Source: Cranoglanis bouderius (taxonomy: Eukaryota; Chordata; Actinopteri; Siluriformes; Cranoglanididae). Taken from it: a DNA stretch of 64,000 nucleotides. The notes under the pieces were generated by a model. It was not told the DNA's origin and did not search any database. It was given only the letters and a program-made list of their open reading frames with translations. Position 1 is the stretch's first letter. Every line of letters starts with the position of its first letter. Of the stretch, positions 8,954-20,609 are shown piece after piece. The stretch spans positions 24,272,350-24,336,349 of the forward strand of contig CM042542.1 in NCBI GenBank assembly GCA_023630585.1, given 5' to 3'. The translations under genes and the position numbers were made by a program.

Positions 8954-9298
8954 ATGGGTGGAAATTGTCAGTGTAGTATCACACCAAATCAGTGGATGTA
9001 TGATCATGGTAAAGGCGTTTTTGTGCAGCCTTTCGTCTATAATCTAGCAGGCTGGACAGAAGGTCAGCCCCAGTTCCATTCTTACCCTCGTGATGGAACT
9101 TTTGACGAGGCGCATTTACTCAGAGCAGATTTGTGTGTTTATGAGAATTGGGGAGATCCCGGCTGGGATTATGAATACATGAAACGCGCTTTATCCGCAT
9201 GGAAAGATGGTAAAACCCAATGGGATGATGAACATTCCGATCCCAGCAAACATACATATATCTATGTTATAGAAAATCATCATACCCCTTTGAAATAG
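8954..9298 (+). CDS. Uncharacterised 114-residue ORF, W/Y/H-rich
   Basis: An uninterrupted ORF from ATG 8954 to TAG 9296-9298, in a context (TAACTATGG) with a G at +4. The product, about 13 kDa, begins MGGNCQCSITPNQWMYDHGK. It has six tryptophans and many tyrosine, histidine and acidic residues, no signal peptide, no transmembrane segment and no repeats. Cysteines are only at 5, 7 and about 62. The glycine at position 2 followed by two cysteines could allow N-terminal acylation, though the residue at position 6 is not the usual Ser/Thr. Composition, balanced codon use and absence of low-complexity sequence argue against a chance ORF. I do not recognise the family and assign no function. It could be a single-exon gene, the last exon of a gene whose earlier exons lie upstream, or an intact ORF captured from a mobile element. 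A Tc1 relic begins right after its stop. Confidence 0.6.
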   Translation: MGGNCQCSITPNQWMYDHGKGVFVQPFVYNLAGWTEGQPQFHSYPRDGTFDEAHLLRADLCVYENWGDPGWDYEYMKRALSAWKDGKTQWDDEHSDPSKHTYIYVIENHHTPLK

Positions 9299-9365
9299 TC
9301 ACTTTTTTTGTCTTACAGCCTGAAATCAAAACCCATTAAAAATATTTTTTTGTACCAGCTTTATT
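9299..9365 (-). mobile_element. Tc1-like fragment, first part
   Basis: The segment TCTTACAGCCTGAAATCAAA is part of a Tc1-like inverted terminal region. It continues after the SINE at 9640. Confidence 0.55.
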
Positions 9366-9639
9366 TAAATGGTAAATGGTCTGCACTTATATAGCACCTT
9401 TCAACCTTTGCGGTTCACAAAGCACTTTACACTGTGTCTTATTCACCAATTCTCACACACACACACCAATGGCAGCAGAGCTACCATGCAAGGCACTGCC
9501 ATCGGGAGCAACTTGGGGTTCAGTGTCTTGCCCAAAGACACTTCAGCACATGGGGTCACGTGGGCCGGGAATTGAACTGCCAACTCCACGATTCGTGGAC
9601 AACCCGCTCTACCACCTGAGCCTCAGCCGCCCCAACCAT
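9366..9639 (-). mobile_element. tRNA-derived SINE
   Basis: On the minus strand the head reads GGCTCAGGTGGTAGAGCGGG (A-box-like) and GGCAGTTCAATTCCCGGCCC (B-box-like), the split promoter of RNA polymerase III. The 3' end toward 9366 ends AGTGCAGACCATTTACCATT. It is an abundant fish repeat type. It interrupts a Tc1-like relic. Confidence 0.8.
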
Positions 9640-9835
9640 ATTTACACATTCTGCCTTACAACATTCAGTAACGTAAAAAAGGCAACAGTTTGGAAACGTA
9701 AGAAAAAAGAAAAGTGGAATAACAGAGTTGGAAAAGTGATCAGTCTCATGATTTAATACTTCGTAGAGCCACCCTTTGCTTTAATTACAGCCATTAGTCT
9801 GTTTGGATATGTCTCTTTTAGCTGTGTATTTTTAG
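9640..9835 (-). mobile_element. Tc1-like fragment, second part
   Basis: After the SINE the Tc1-like terminal region continues and reaches transposase C-terminal codons (rc of GAGCCACCCTTTGCTTTAAT and TTACAGCCATTAGTCTGTTT, like the family E C-terminus at 34230-34280). Truncated at about 9835. Confidence 0.65.
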
Positions 9836-10230
9836 CTGGATATGATATTATTTAGCCTTCAAAAACAGCAGCCAAACCCCATAACAGTGGTTGTTTACCA
9901 GAGCAAACGTGCTACTGGGGTGCCGTGAGCGAAAACCCTCTGTATATTGTGGATACTCGTGAGTTTGGTGTACGTATTTATAAAGTTATATATCTTTGAT
10001 TTATTTTGTAGTTTTATTTTTTTGTTCGTTTGGTACTTTGGTTTTCGGGATTGTACACATGTATATATCTTCACTGTTGGCCTACTGGATTTTTTGGTGC
10101 ACTTGTAAATAAACACCACCATACTCTGAAGAGTACTTGCGGGTTGAGCCATCATTTTTGTATTTTTTGGACCTGAACACGTCCGCAGTGGACTCGAGGT
10201 GACCCAGTTCGGGCCTGCCAAAGGTTTACA
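9836..10230 (+). mobile_element. Possible solo LTR fragment
   Basis: The block has a GTAAATAAACACC polyadenylation-like site near 10105 and ends GACCCAGTTCGGGCCTGCCA. This organisation is suggestive of an LTR, but I could not define both ends or a target duplication. Confidence 0.25.
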
Positions 10231-11275
10231 GCATTACAATCTACAATGTTATGTTGTGTAATATTAAATAATACAATACAATTGGTGTTTTATATCAAAC
10301 TAAATAACATTATAATCCTCACCAGCAGCACTATGAGAAAATTGAGATGGAACCTGGCCTATATCTGTAGCTGTGGGTCCACTGAGAAATTTCCACATAG
10401 ACCCTAGTTAGTACATAAATAAAGTCAGAGAGCACATTTCAAAAACAAAAAACAAGCATGTAATCAAAGGTGTAATTCCAAGTGTATAACATTCAAACAT
10501 GCATAAACATCTAGAAATGTATGCTACAGTAAGTATTTCACCTAGTTTAATGGATTTAAAATAAGCACAGCACAAAACTGTACTGCTTTAGGCCTTAGTG
10601 GGAGATGGGTATAATTATCATTTATTAAAACAGGAATATTAATAATACAGCAATAAATAACTCAAGCAGAACGTAACTTTACTTTGAGCTTGCTTTTCTT
10701 CATCTACTATTCTTTTTTTCGGCTCCCGAATGATACCATTTAGGAGCCACGTTATACCACAACTATAATCTCTGTAGCATTCTTTCTTTTTTCTATTAAA
10801 TCAAATGAATCACATATTTTGATGTAACGTGTGATGAGATGTTACGGTGTTATGAAATACTAATCACTCAGCAAAGTCACTATTACCATAGTCATGAGAA
10901 TATTTGGGAACTTTCCAACCAAGAATAATGAGACTTTTCTTTTTTTTAACAGAATGCCTTTTCTGTCATGCATTTTACTTATGCTTAGTACGAATTCATA
11001 AAGAGTAAGCAGCGCCCCGAGTAAGTATTTCCCTGCATTTCTGTCGAACTTGAGCAATGAGCAATATGGAATCCCATGGATAAGAATAAATACCTCAGTC
11101 CATCGCTGCATGAATAAATTATGCAAATTACTGTGATATGGTGTATTTTTCTAATGTTTTCTGCTTTTAGTTATACTAATGTTTGTATTTTTTTTCTTTG
11201 TCATTTTCAGTAATTTGTCATGTTATTTAGAGCTCATCCTTTTACTTGGATGAGTTATTTAGTCCTCATTAGGTA
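10231..11275. other. No gene seen
   Basis: AT-rich sequence with no ORF longer than 90 codons and no recognisable repeat. Poly-T and poly-A tracts at 10690 and 10930 are the only low-complexity parts. Confidence 0.5.
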
Positions 11276-11960
11276 CACTGTAAAAAAATGTGATCAGTGG
11301 TTACTTAAAAAAATTATGGCAACAAAGTGACACGTAATATAATTGAATAGATTTTAAGTACTACAACTTTGATTAAAAAGTATTGAATAAATTAACTAAA
11401 TTTAAACAAAAAAAATAAGTGCATGGTAATAAAAGCAACAACTAAAATGTGTTGGCTTTAGTAATAGCATGCCAAACGATGAGTTATATAGCCCAAAAAT
11501 ATTGAGTACATCCAAATTATTTTCACACGGAAAACTGATTCATATTTACTAGTATCTGAGCAAAAGTGATTTAGATATACTAAATATTTTGGGAAAACTG
11601 ATTAATATTTACTGAATATCTTATGGAAATTGATTTATATTTACTAATTATATGGGTGAAATTGATTTATATTCACTAATTATTTGGGTGTAAATGACTT
11701 GGATTCACTAAATAAAAGAAACTATATCAACTCATATTTGAGCACCTTGTTGCTTAATTCAACACATTTACAATGCTATTCTTATTTATCTGTATCTTAA
11801 TTAATTGTTTCAATTAAAATTTTAATTGGTATCACATAACTTTAAATCTATTCAATAATATTTAATGTCACTTTGTTGTCATCATTTTTCTATTTCTAAT
11901 CCACCCAATATCATGTCTTCTTGGTGCCAAAGTTTACTTAAGTTGAGTCAACAGATCTCC
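11276..11960. mobile_element. Probable MITE with inverted ends and degenerate internal repeats
   Basis: The left arm GGCAACAAAGTGACACGTAA (11319) through ATTGAATAGATTTTAAG is mirrored by the reverse complement at about 11842-11885 (TTAAATCTATTCAATAATAT then TTAATGTCACTTTGTTGTCA). The left edge starts near CACTGTAAAAAAATG, a common fish transposon terminus. The centre (11510-11720) holds about six diverged units of 35-45 bp around GGGTGAAATTGATTTATATT. No coding sequence. Confidence 0.6.
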
Positions 11961-12084
11961 ATGCATTAAAATAACAGAAGGTAAACATTTATTTGTGCAC
12001 CTTTGTCACAACATGTTTACCCAACATTTTTCAAGTGCAAAATGCCAAAATATAACAATGAAATAACAGTACAACAATAAAATG
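11961..12084. other. Spacer
   Basis: Short AT-rich sequence between a MITE and a Tc1 fragment; no gene seen. Confidence 0.5.
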
Positions 12085-12447
12085 CATTTGGTCTTGTAAG
12101 AAAATCCTCAAGAGGTGGGTGGACAAACAAAAACCCACAAACTCTGACAAACTCCAAGCATTGATTATGCAAGAATGGGCTGCCATCAGTCAGGATGTGG
12201 CCCAGAAGTTGATTGACAGCATGCCAGGGCGAATTGCAGAGGTCTTGAAAAAGAAGGGTCAACACTGCAAATATTGACTCTTTGCATAAACTTCATGTAA
12301 TTGTCAATAAAAGCCATTGACACTTATGAAATGCTTGTGATTATACAGTAACAGTAACATCTGACAAAAAGATTTAAAAACACTGAAGCAGTAGACTGTG
12401 AAAATTAATATTTGTGTCATTCTCAAAACTTTTGGCCACAGCTGTAG
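12085..12447 (+). mobile_element. Tc1-like transposon 3' end (family C)
   Basis: The plus strand encodes the transposase C-terminus (ALIMQEWAAISQDVAQKLID, then SMPGRIAEVLKKKGQHCKY and stop at about 12276), then the terminal repeat ending TTTTGGCCACAGCTGTAG at 12447. It supplies the C-terminal half missing from the family C pieces at 1-617 and 21209-21912. Confidence 0.85.
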
Positions 12448-12589
12448 GTGTAGCATACCGGAATGATGGTAGATATGAATGAGTTTGCAGTTGTTACGAC
12501 CCTAAGATAAGTTCAGGGGTGGTAACGTGTGATTACCACTATTGTGACCATATGGAAGGCCAGCTAGTCAGATAAATACCAGCAGAGGC
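12448..12589. other. Unassigned spacer
   Basis: Contains GTTACGACCCTAAG and a related TAACGTGTGATTACC but no clear feature. Confidence 0.4.
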
Positions 12590-13730
12590 AAAAACACAAG
12601 TCCACAATTAATCTGGCTGGGTCATTCAAAAACATTGGCCTTTTTTCATTAAGCTATTCCTTTGTTGATTTGTATGTTTGCTTTGGGTCACTGTGGTGCT
12701 GAAAAGTGAAATTCCTTTTCCTCTTCAGCTTACTAGCAGACACCTGAGACACCGACTGGTATTTGTAGCTATTCATGATTCCCTCCACCTTGATAAAAGG
12801 CTCAGTTCTGGCTGAAGAAAAGCAGCCCTAAAGCATGATGCTGCCACCACCATGCTTCATCATGGGTATTGTGTTCTTTTGGTGATGTGCTTTTTTTTTG
12901 TTGCTCCATACATACATTTTGGAATTATTATACCTTCTGGAATTGGTCTCATCAGACCATAACACATTTTGCCACATGGTTTGGGGTGATTTAGTTGGGG
13001 TTGGATGTTTTTTGAGAGATGGCTTCCCTCTAGCTACCATTCCCCATAGCCCAGACATCTGAAGTATATGAGAGAATGTTGTCACATGCAGAGAGTAATC
13101 AGTACTTGTCAGATATAATGTTGTTGTAGGCTTTATGGCAGCCTCCCTGGTAAGTTTTTTTTTGTTGTTGTTGTTTGTTTTGTTTTGTTTTGTTTGTTTT
13201 TTGTCCTTTTATAATTCTCTGTTTGTTGATGATGGCCTTCACGGTGTTCCAGGATGCATCTAATGTTTGATTCCTTTTGACAAGTGAGATTCCATGAATG
13301 CTTTTTCCATGAATGCTCTTTGCGGACCCTGGCTTCAGCAGTTAGATGAAACCAAGATGATGTGAAGAAAATCCTACAGAAACAGTTGCCTTTATTTGGG
13401 GTTAATCAGTATAATTTCATTGACAGATGTATGATAATTACTTTGGAACATGAGATTGAATGTGAGTGCTTCATTCTGAACACAAACATGCCCCCGATTA
13501 TAAAAGGGTGTTCACATTTGTGCAACCAGCTTATTGTAACCTTTTTCCCCCCCCTTTGTTTTCTCTGAAATGTTTCTGATTGTTTTTCACTTAATTTTTA
13601 TACGATGTAATTTCACATTGAGGGTGGAAAAAGTTCTGACATGATTTATCTTTGTTTCATTTTTACATCACAAAAACCTGCCATTTTAACATGGGTGAGC
13701 AGACTTTTTAATATTGACTATGTTAAGAGG
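12590..13730 (-). mobile_element. Tc1-like transposon (family B), degenerate
   Basis: The minus strand at 13085-12828 reads PTKSPQTMWQNVLWSDETNS and NSKMYVWSNKKKAHHQKNTI then MKHGGGSIML, the catalytic core of a Tc1 transposase. The remaining core lies toward 12640. The outer end near 13680-13720 (TTAACATGGGTGAGCAGACT) resembles a fish Tc1-like terminus, diverged. A TTTG/TTTTG-rich stretch at 13146-13205 interrupts the gene. The portion 12596-13035 matches 20773-21208 in inverted orientation. Confidence 0.8.
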
Positions 13731-14655
13731 TACGTTTCTAGGTGCTCAACGTGGCCTATTTTGCCCTCTGTATGGGCTAAAAAGCTATGTTATTAGAACA
13801 AACAGAATTACCCAGACACAAAGGCCTATATACACAGATGCAAGTTATAGAAAGTTAAAGAAAACCTCATAGCAGTATAAACCTAACATAATCCGGGTGT
13901 CTAGGCACTGGAAATGAGGAAGAGGATGCCTGGACATTTCCTGAACTTCCTGATGGAATTAGATTATGAACAAAAAAAGCAAAGATTTAGAATAGTGATT
14001 AGCATGATGACAGTGGGTCCCGTAAAATGGGCAGAGATTAGCAGATTGTCTCTAATTGGACAGGTATAGGGATAGTTAAGATATTTGAACACTGGCCATT
14101 TGGCTACTTTCATGTCTGACCTACTAAAACTTTGTGGTCTCTTCAAGTTACAAGTCACATTATTTTAAGTCAAATCAATATTTCATGCCCATTTATTACT
14201 TACTTGAGAAGTAACTGTTCAGGCAGCGGGTTTATACAGTTAGCTGATCATTATCACAAAATAAACAGGACAGTAAACAGAATAGTAGGGGTTTGTGTTT
14301 CTTAATAGACCTTAGTCAGGGTAGCATTACATTTAATTTGTGACATAATGAAAATGAGGCCACGAGGGATGGAAGGCAAGGTCCTAGATCACAGGTCATT
14401 TTCATAACTTTCAAAATTGTCTCATGGAGTTTTAGTCTACTGAAAGTTTTTTGGCAAGATGTTTCATCAGCTGAGCAATTGGCATGTTAAACAGCAATAT
14501 ACTTATATGCTATCTGGGATCTTTATACAGTGCATGCTATTGTAAAGACTGTAAGTCTATTCCTCAGAGCCTCGTTTTCATCCATGTAAAATTCAGTATG
14601 GCCTCTACCCTGACTAAGGGCTATACTCCATGGTCTCTCATCTCCATCAATTTTA
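13731..14655. other. No gene seen
   Basis: No ORF above 65 codons, no recognisable element. The motif AGCTGATCATTATCACAAAA near 14240 resembles AGCTGGTCGTAATCGCAAAA at 20562, so the two stretches, each just before a family A terminus, may share an ancestor. Confidence 0.4.
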
Positions 14656-15515
14656 CAGGTGCATCTCAATAAATTAGAATGTCATGGGAAAGTTCATTTA
14701 TTTCAGTAATTCAACTCAAATTGTGAAACTCGTGTATTAAATAAATTCAGTGCACACAGACTGAAGTAGTTTAAGTCTTTGGTTCTTTTAATTGTGATGA
14801 TTTTGGCTCACATTTAACAAAAACCCACCAATTCACTATCTCAACAAATTAGAATACTTCATAAGACCAATAAAAAAAAAAAAAAAAAACATTTTTAGTG
14901 AATTGTTGGCCTTCTGGAAAGTATGTTCATTTACTGTACATGTACTCAATACTTGGTAGGGGCTCCTTTTGCTTTAATTACTGCCTCAATTCGGCGTGGC
15001 ATGGAGGTGATCAGTTTGTGGCACTGCTGAGGTGGTATGGAAGCCCAGGTTTCTTTGACAGTGGCCTTCAGCTCATCTGCATTTTTTGGTCTCTTGTTTC
15101 TCATTTTCCTCTTGACAATACCCCATAGATTCTCTGTGGGGTTCAGGTGTGGTGAGTTTGCTGGCCAGTCAAGCACACCAACACCATGGTCATTTAACCA
15201 ATGGACCAACACCAGCAGATGACATTGCACCCCAAATCATCACAGACTGTGGAAACTTAACACTGGACTTCAAGCAACTTGGGCTATGAGCTTCTCCACC
15301 CTTTCTCCAGACTCTAGGACCTTGGTTTCCAAATAAAATACAAAACTTGCTCTCATCTGAAAAGAGGACTTTGGACCACTGGGCAACAGTCCAGTTCTTC
15401 TCCTTAGCCCAGGTAAGACACCTCTGACGTTGTCTGTGGTTCAGGAGTGGCTTAACAAGAGGAATACGACAACTGTAGCCAAATTCCTTGAAATGTCTGT
15501 GTGTGGTGGCGTAAT
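14656..15515 (-). mobile_element. Tc1-like transposon (family A), C-terminal part
   Basis: Starts at the terminus CAGGTGCATCTCAATAAATT after a TA. The minus strand encodes WLNDHGVGVLDWPANSPHLN, PTENLWGIVKRKMRNKRPKN and ETWASIPPQQCHKLITSMPR, the C-terminal third of a Tc1 transposase including the W-P-x-x-S-P-x-L-N-P-x-E motif. Further upstream the reading continues with breaks to about 15515, where it is truncated against the next LINE. An A-homopolymer lies at 14873-14890. Confidence 0.88.
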
Positions 15516-16490
15516 CGGCCTCCAGTTCACCAAGTCTGTCCAGTCCCCCTTCTTATCCAATAGGGCAATGTGCCCCACTCATGTGGATGGAGGTAGGAGT
15601 CCATTCTCCACTGGCTCCCTATACATGGCCAGCAATCTGGATCCACTAGTGGCCAGAAAGTCCTGTACCACTCGACAGGCAAACCGTTACCACCTGGAGC
15701 ATCTCTGGTCTTTAGGGGGCCGGCCGGCAATAGCGTCTAGAAACCCGGCCACGAGGTCCTCCCTTGACTCCATTCGTTGGAAGAGGTTGCTGTAGAAGGT
15801 AGCCACGCCCGACATCTTTTCAGTTGATGTCTGGACCTGGGCACCATCCTTCAGGTCCTCAATGTATGACCCCCGCTGGCGGCTTCTGATGCTACTAAAG
15901 AAATAGCACATCGGGAGCTCATCCTGTTTGAGCACTTGCCTGCCTGCCTGGACAAAGCAGCTACAGGCCTCAGCCTCGTTGTGGGCCCGAAGGGCCTCCC
16001 TAGTGTCCCTGAGCCGCCCTTGCTCGCAGTCATGCCAGGCCCTTTGTATTTGCCAGGACCACTGCCTGGCCATTTCCCTCTTCCTTTTTGCCATCTCCTG
16101 ACCCCACTGGGGACATAAGATGGCGAGCCTCCTCTTTACATCCTCCCACCACTCCCACTCCCACCTCCCACCAAATGTCGCCATCCTGTGTAGAGGTGGC
16201 GGAAACCTCGACAAAGGAGGGGTCCTGCAGGATGGCTCCATTCAGCCTCCATAAACACCTTCCTTTCTGCCTCCCCACGAACAGGAGGTCCAGCCAAGAG
16301 GCATTACCCCTGGAATTCCTCCAGGTATGACCAGGGGCCTGTGGCTCGACCACCCTGAACATGTCAACCAGGTCTGCTCCTCCCATTACCTGGCCCAGCT
16401 CTCCCCCACCCTCTGCCTCTATGTCCATGTTAAAATCCCCCCCCCCCCCCCACTAACCTATTAGTGCATGGAACATAGACCCCAATGGCC
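15516..16490 (-). pseudogene. LINE ORF2 fragment: endonuclease C-terminus and RT N-terminus
   Basis: On the minus strand, from high to low coordinates: an endonuclease VYVPCTN block (about 16480), a GDFNMDIEAEGG-like block (16440), then VVEPQAPGHTWRNSRGNASW with WLDLLFVG (endonuclease end), a basic linker with ARQWSWQIQRAWHDCEQGRL, then YFFSSIRSRQRGSYIEDLKD, and the RT entry APGGNGLPVEWYRTFWPLVD, partly in other frames. This is the order seen in L1/Tx1-type ORF2. A C-homopolymer at 16438-16452 breaks the endonuclease. The RT is cut at about 15516 by the family A Tc1. It cannot encode a working enzyme. Confidence 0.78.
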
Positions 16491-18238
16491 ATAAATTTGA
16501 CTATGGTCAAATGAAACCATTTTAACAAAAAAAACAAAACCCAAAGCCCAGAAACCCAAACCCCAAAACCCAGATTCTGAATGTCTGCCCCCTTAAGTTT
16601 ATTCTATTCAAACCAACCCTCCAACCCATAAAAACAAAAACTCAATTACCCCTCTACATACTGAACATTAGAACTATATACACAATTGTGATTTCTTACA
16701 TTCCTTCAACCTTTTCCCAATCTTTTACATGTTTTGAAAAGAATAATGTGCAGGCACAACAATATAACACAAAACAAACAAAGGGGAAAACACAGGCACC
16801 CCCTGGTTTGCATGAACTCATTCTCGGGAACTTAATTAACATACAGTTCCTTAAAGTGAGAGAACCCTCCCATAAAACACCATGGGGTCCACCCTGCCAT
16901 AAAACACATGGTTTCATCTCCATTTGGTATCCTGGTCACTATATATTTCAAAGAGGCTCAAGGGTATAAGAGAATCTGCTTGGTAGAGAGAAAAAAAGCT
17001 TATAACATCAGAAGCTTATAACATCAGAGGGCTTATAACATCAGGGAGGCTTGTAACATCTGAAGGGCCTTTTGCCATAGATGCTTTTCCATCGTGCATC
17101 CTATGTCCATGATGCTGACAGTAATCCTGTAAGTTACTTTTGTCTCTATTTTATGTATCTTTTAATTGTGATCTCGTATTAAATCCATTTGTTATTCTAT
17201 TTCTAAATACTCTGTGTCTATGTTTGGTATTCTTATTAAGAATAGCTTCTTAAACTAAAAGTGTATAATACATTAGACACGTTTAAAGTCAACCTCTGAC
17301 AAGCCAAAAGTAAAGGCTAATACTTGCAAGTTTAAACAGAACCTCTGACAAGTAAGATAGGAAAGGCCTAGGCTTGCATGTTGATAAAAACCTCTGAGCT
17401 AACAAAATAATGGTTTAATAAAGAAGCTACATGAAAGTCTCTGACGTAGGAACGTCATTTTAATGAAAGCTTCGCTCGAAGTTGCTTAGGAGTAAATATT
17501 AGTAGAACACTGAGTGCTAATACTTCTAGCACTAACTAGAAGATTATTCTATTGGAGTCAGATAATCAATTAAATGGAGTCAGATATTTAAATCATACAT
17601 TAAAACACGCATTAACCTTCGCTGCACCTATTTCCGTCGTTGGTTATAGGAGAGCAGTGGGCTAAGTAATTAACTTTATATATTTTAGCCCTACATAACC
17701 AACTTTACAAAGAAGGCCACATACATCTATTAACCAAAATACATCCTCAAACAAATTTCAACCCCAACTACCCCCCCCCCCAAAAAAAAAACACTTGCAT
17801 AACTCAAGTTTCATAAAACAACGTAAAACACTCTCATAAATAAGACACCAAATAAACACTTTCATAAATAAAATACCAACCAGATTTCTATTAATCAAAC
17901 ACATTCACACTGTCCTACATTAACTTTCTTTTAAATCATTCCCTTTCACCCCCTTCCCACCCATGCCCCAAAACCCATCACCAAACCTCTACATGTATAA
18001 TTTGACACTTTTGACAAGTTTAGAACTATTTACACTATCCTCCTCCCCTCCCCATATACAATTTTAGAAAAGACAGTAACAATAAAAAAAAAATCTCACA
18101 CACAAAAAACAACAAACAAACAAAAAAAGAGGCTGAGAGAAGCAAACAAGAGAACCCATAAAAAACCAACCAAGAAAAAAGAAAGGAAAAACAGGACAAA
18201 ACCAACCAACCGCCCCCAGCCCCACACACCCCCAACCA
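16491..18238. other. Inter-ORF region, A/C-rich, with possible LTR insertion
   Basis: The parts 16491-16975 and 17710-18238 are A/C-rich with no gene. The middle, about 16976-17710, is different. It contains a short tandem motif, GCTTATAACATCAG, four times at 17000-17060, and the motif AACCTCTGACAAG three times in variants at 17290-17400. It could be a solo LTR dropped between the two LINE ORFs. I could not define its ends. Confidence 0.3.
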
Positions 18239-19330
18239 CTACTCCCTCCAAGAACATTTACTGGTGAGGCCACCAAGGAGCCTCCCACCACTGTGGTCCC
18301 TGAAACACTTCAAAAGAAACCGAATGTAAACTAAAAAACACAAACAAAAACATTCTAACATTTTAACAAAACTAACAAAATATAAAAACCAGAACACAAA
18401 CCCTGTATGCCTGCCTCCCCTCCTTCCACATCTATTTACAAGCGGGGGAGGCTGTTCCCCACTCCCTTGATTCCTCTCACCTTCAGTTCCTGTTCCTGCC
18501 CTCACCTCCTCAGGCGAGAAGAGCTCAAACTCTTGCCTCTCTTCCACCCGAGTCTTTTTTTCGGCCCCTGCTCCTCGGCCAATGAGTCCGCGGCCCTGGT
18601 CTGGCTCCGCCATCATGGCTGCCCATTCAGGTTGGGCTGGGGCAGGGGACACCTCTAGCGCCTCCAGAGCTTCCACCCAGCACATGGGAGTCCACGTGTT
18701 TTGCTCTGGGCTTAGTTCCATAGCTGGCACCTCTTGTATCCATGCAGAGGCTGCATGGGTCGGTGCTCACTCCATAGGTGGAAGGCCTTCCTTTGCCTGG
18801 CTTCCGCTCGCATCTGGGACCTCGGTGGAAGTGTCCCTTTCTGCCTGCGTGTCCTGGACAAGCTCGCCCGGCGACTCTGTTGCTTCCTCTCTCGCTGGTC
18901 TACCTGCTCCAAGCTGGCTCGGCTTCTCCACAACCAGGCTCCTTTCCTCATGCTCCACCTCATGGGGTGCACCCCACAACCAGGAACTCCTCAGCGAAGA
19001 GGTCAGCATAGGTACCCTCACCTAGTCGCCCCCACACAGCCCCCACACAGGCTGCAGACCTTCGGTTCTTCGCAGTCAGCTGCCATGTGATCCTCCCCTC
19101 TGCAGAGCCGACATCTCCATCTGGTGCAGGCCTCCTTGGTGTGGCCAAGCACTCTGCATCGCCGGCAGAAGATGGGCTGGCTGGGGTTGTGGAGGAAACC
19201 CCAGTAAGGCCTGTTAGCGACGCTGCCTGGGGGGTGTAGCAGGCCCCTAGGCTCTGCAGGGTCGACCTTCAGCCTCACCAAGAATCTCTTGCCGCTCCAG
19301 ATTCCAAAGCAGCCATGAATCCTCTCCCAC
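18239..19330 (-). pseudogene. LINE ORF1 remnant with zinc knuckles
   Basis: Minus-strand ORF1 of the same LINE type. From 19281 down it reads PYWGFLHNPSQPIFC, then CRRCRVLGHTKEAC and CRLCRGEDHMAADC, two CX2CX4HX4C zinc knuckles, and the start of a third (CSLCGG). After a frameshift near 19020 the acidic, proline-rich tail continues (18972-18767 and 18730-18400 in other frames). Such knuckle proteins bind the element's own RNA. It is upstream of, and in the same orientation as, the ORF2 fragment at 15516-16490. Confidence 0.7.
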
Positions 19331-20609
19331 CGACACTAAGGAGCAATACCTCCCCATAGGAAACGAAGAGGTTGTTTATAGGTGAGCCATCACCCATCCC
19401 ATCTGAAGCATTTCTTTATTTCAGTCACAGCACCGGTCCGTAGCTTGATTAGTAAAAGGCCCACCAGCAGTGCATATCTGTTTTTTGGTTTGTTATTTTT
19501 TTTATTTTGTCTTAAGTTACTTTGCTCTTTTCTTATGCAGGAGCTATAAAATATATCAGGGTAGAGGTGGGGTGGTCAAGTCACCAGACACTGAGCCAAA
19601 TTACTACTGCTGAAATCACTTATAAAGATCACTTACTCACTCACTGTTTAAGCAGTCTTTTAATTGTCTGTGGGGCTGGGGTTACTACAGTGGCCCAGAA
19701 GGGCAAGGTACCTTAAGTTTTTTATTTTTTTTCATTCTTTTTTTTTTCATGGAGAACAGAACCTGCAAAAACAATGAATAAATAAACAAATTAATTAATA
19801 CAAAAATCCACATATTCATGCATAAAAACATAAATAATGAAATGTGTGAGATCAACAATAATTAAATAAATACATAAATATACAAATCGATGCACCCATC
19901 AGCGTAAGAATAATACAATATTCTTTAAATTACTCATTCATTTCTGTATGCAGTTCCATATTTTTCATTCATGCAACATCCTAATGAGAGGCTGTCAACA
20001 GCCATTCCGGCATCACAGTCGACTACTGAGTGACCACCAGGTAGATACTCAAGTGCAGTTGTTTGGCAGGAGTTTGCTGTATCACCATGGAGAAGGTGCA
20101 TTGCAGAGATGCTCCGTGAGGCAACGGATCATTAGGAAAATCATAAGAGCAAGATCCTTTGCACAACTTTTATTAATTCATTGATTGTGTAAATTGAGTC
20201 TGTATGTCAGTATCAAGTTATCTTGCGAATTTAACTCATCTTTGTAATGTCTTGTGTTTGTACAGCAGCTACAGCGCACACCTCAGTCTCATCTCTTGTG
20301 AGATGAGGCAAACGACACATGGTAAGTGTATAGTCAGGAAAACAATTGTGTTCAGGTTTGTGTAATGTTTTACTTAATAACTAACTTTTTGGAACTGATT
20401 GTTCAAGATGATGGAGTACTGCTAAAACACATCATGATGAGCTGCCTTGCTTTCTACATACACAGCAACCTAATTGCAATAAAACATTACAAGTGACTTA
20501 TTTGAAACACTATACGTATTGATACTATATGATGAAGAGCTCATTAAAGGAATGTACAGCTAGCTGGTCGTAATCGCAAAATAAACCTCAAAGTAAAGTG
20601 GAGGACATA
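19331..20609. other. No gene seen
   Basis: AT-rich. Poly-T tracts at 19497 and 19715-19750 and an A-rich stretch at 19760-19900 with TAAATAAATACATAAA. No recognisable element. Confidence 0.45.

Noticed and set aside
9366..9639. tRNA gene on the minus strand
   Set aside because: Only A- and B-box-like parts remain, without a foldable anticodon arm, and they are fused to a SINE body.
10860..11126. An 88-codon minus-strand frame
   Set aside because: AT-rich, no homology recognised, weak start context and no neighbouring splice signals.
18035..18291. Hydrophobic minus-strand frames rich in Phe, Leu and Cys
   Set aside because: They translate an A/C-rich low-complexity stretch and have no start context or homology that I can see.
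19948..20184. A 78-codon plus-strand frame
   Set aside because: Basic, His/Gln-rich composition but no recognised motif, and isolated in non-coding DNA.
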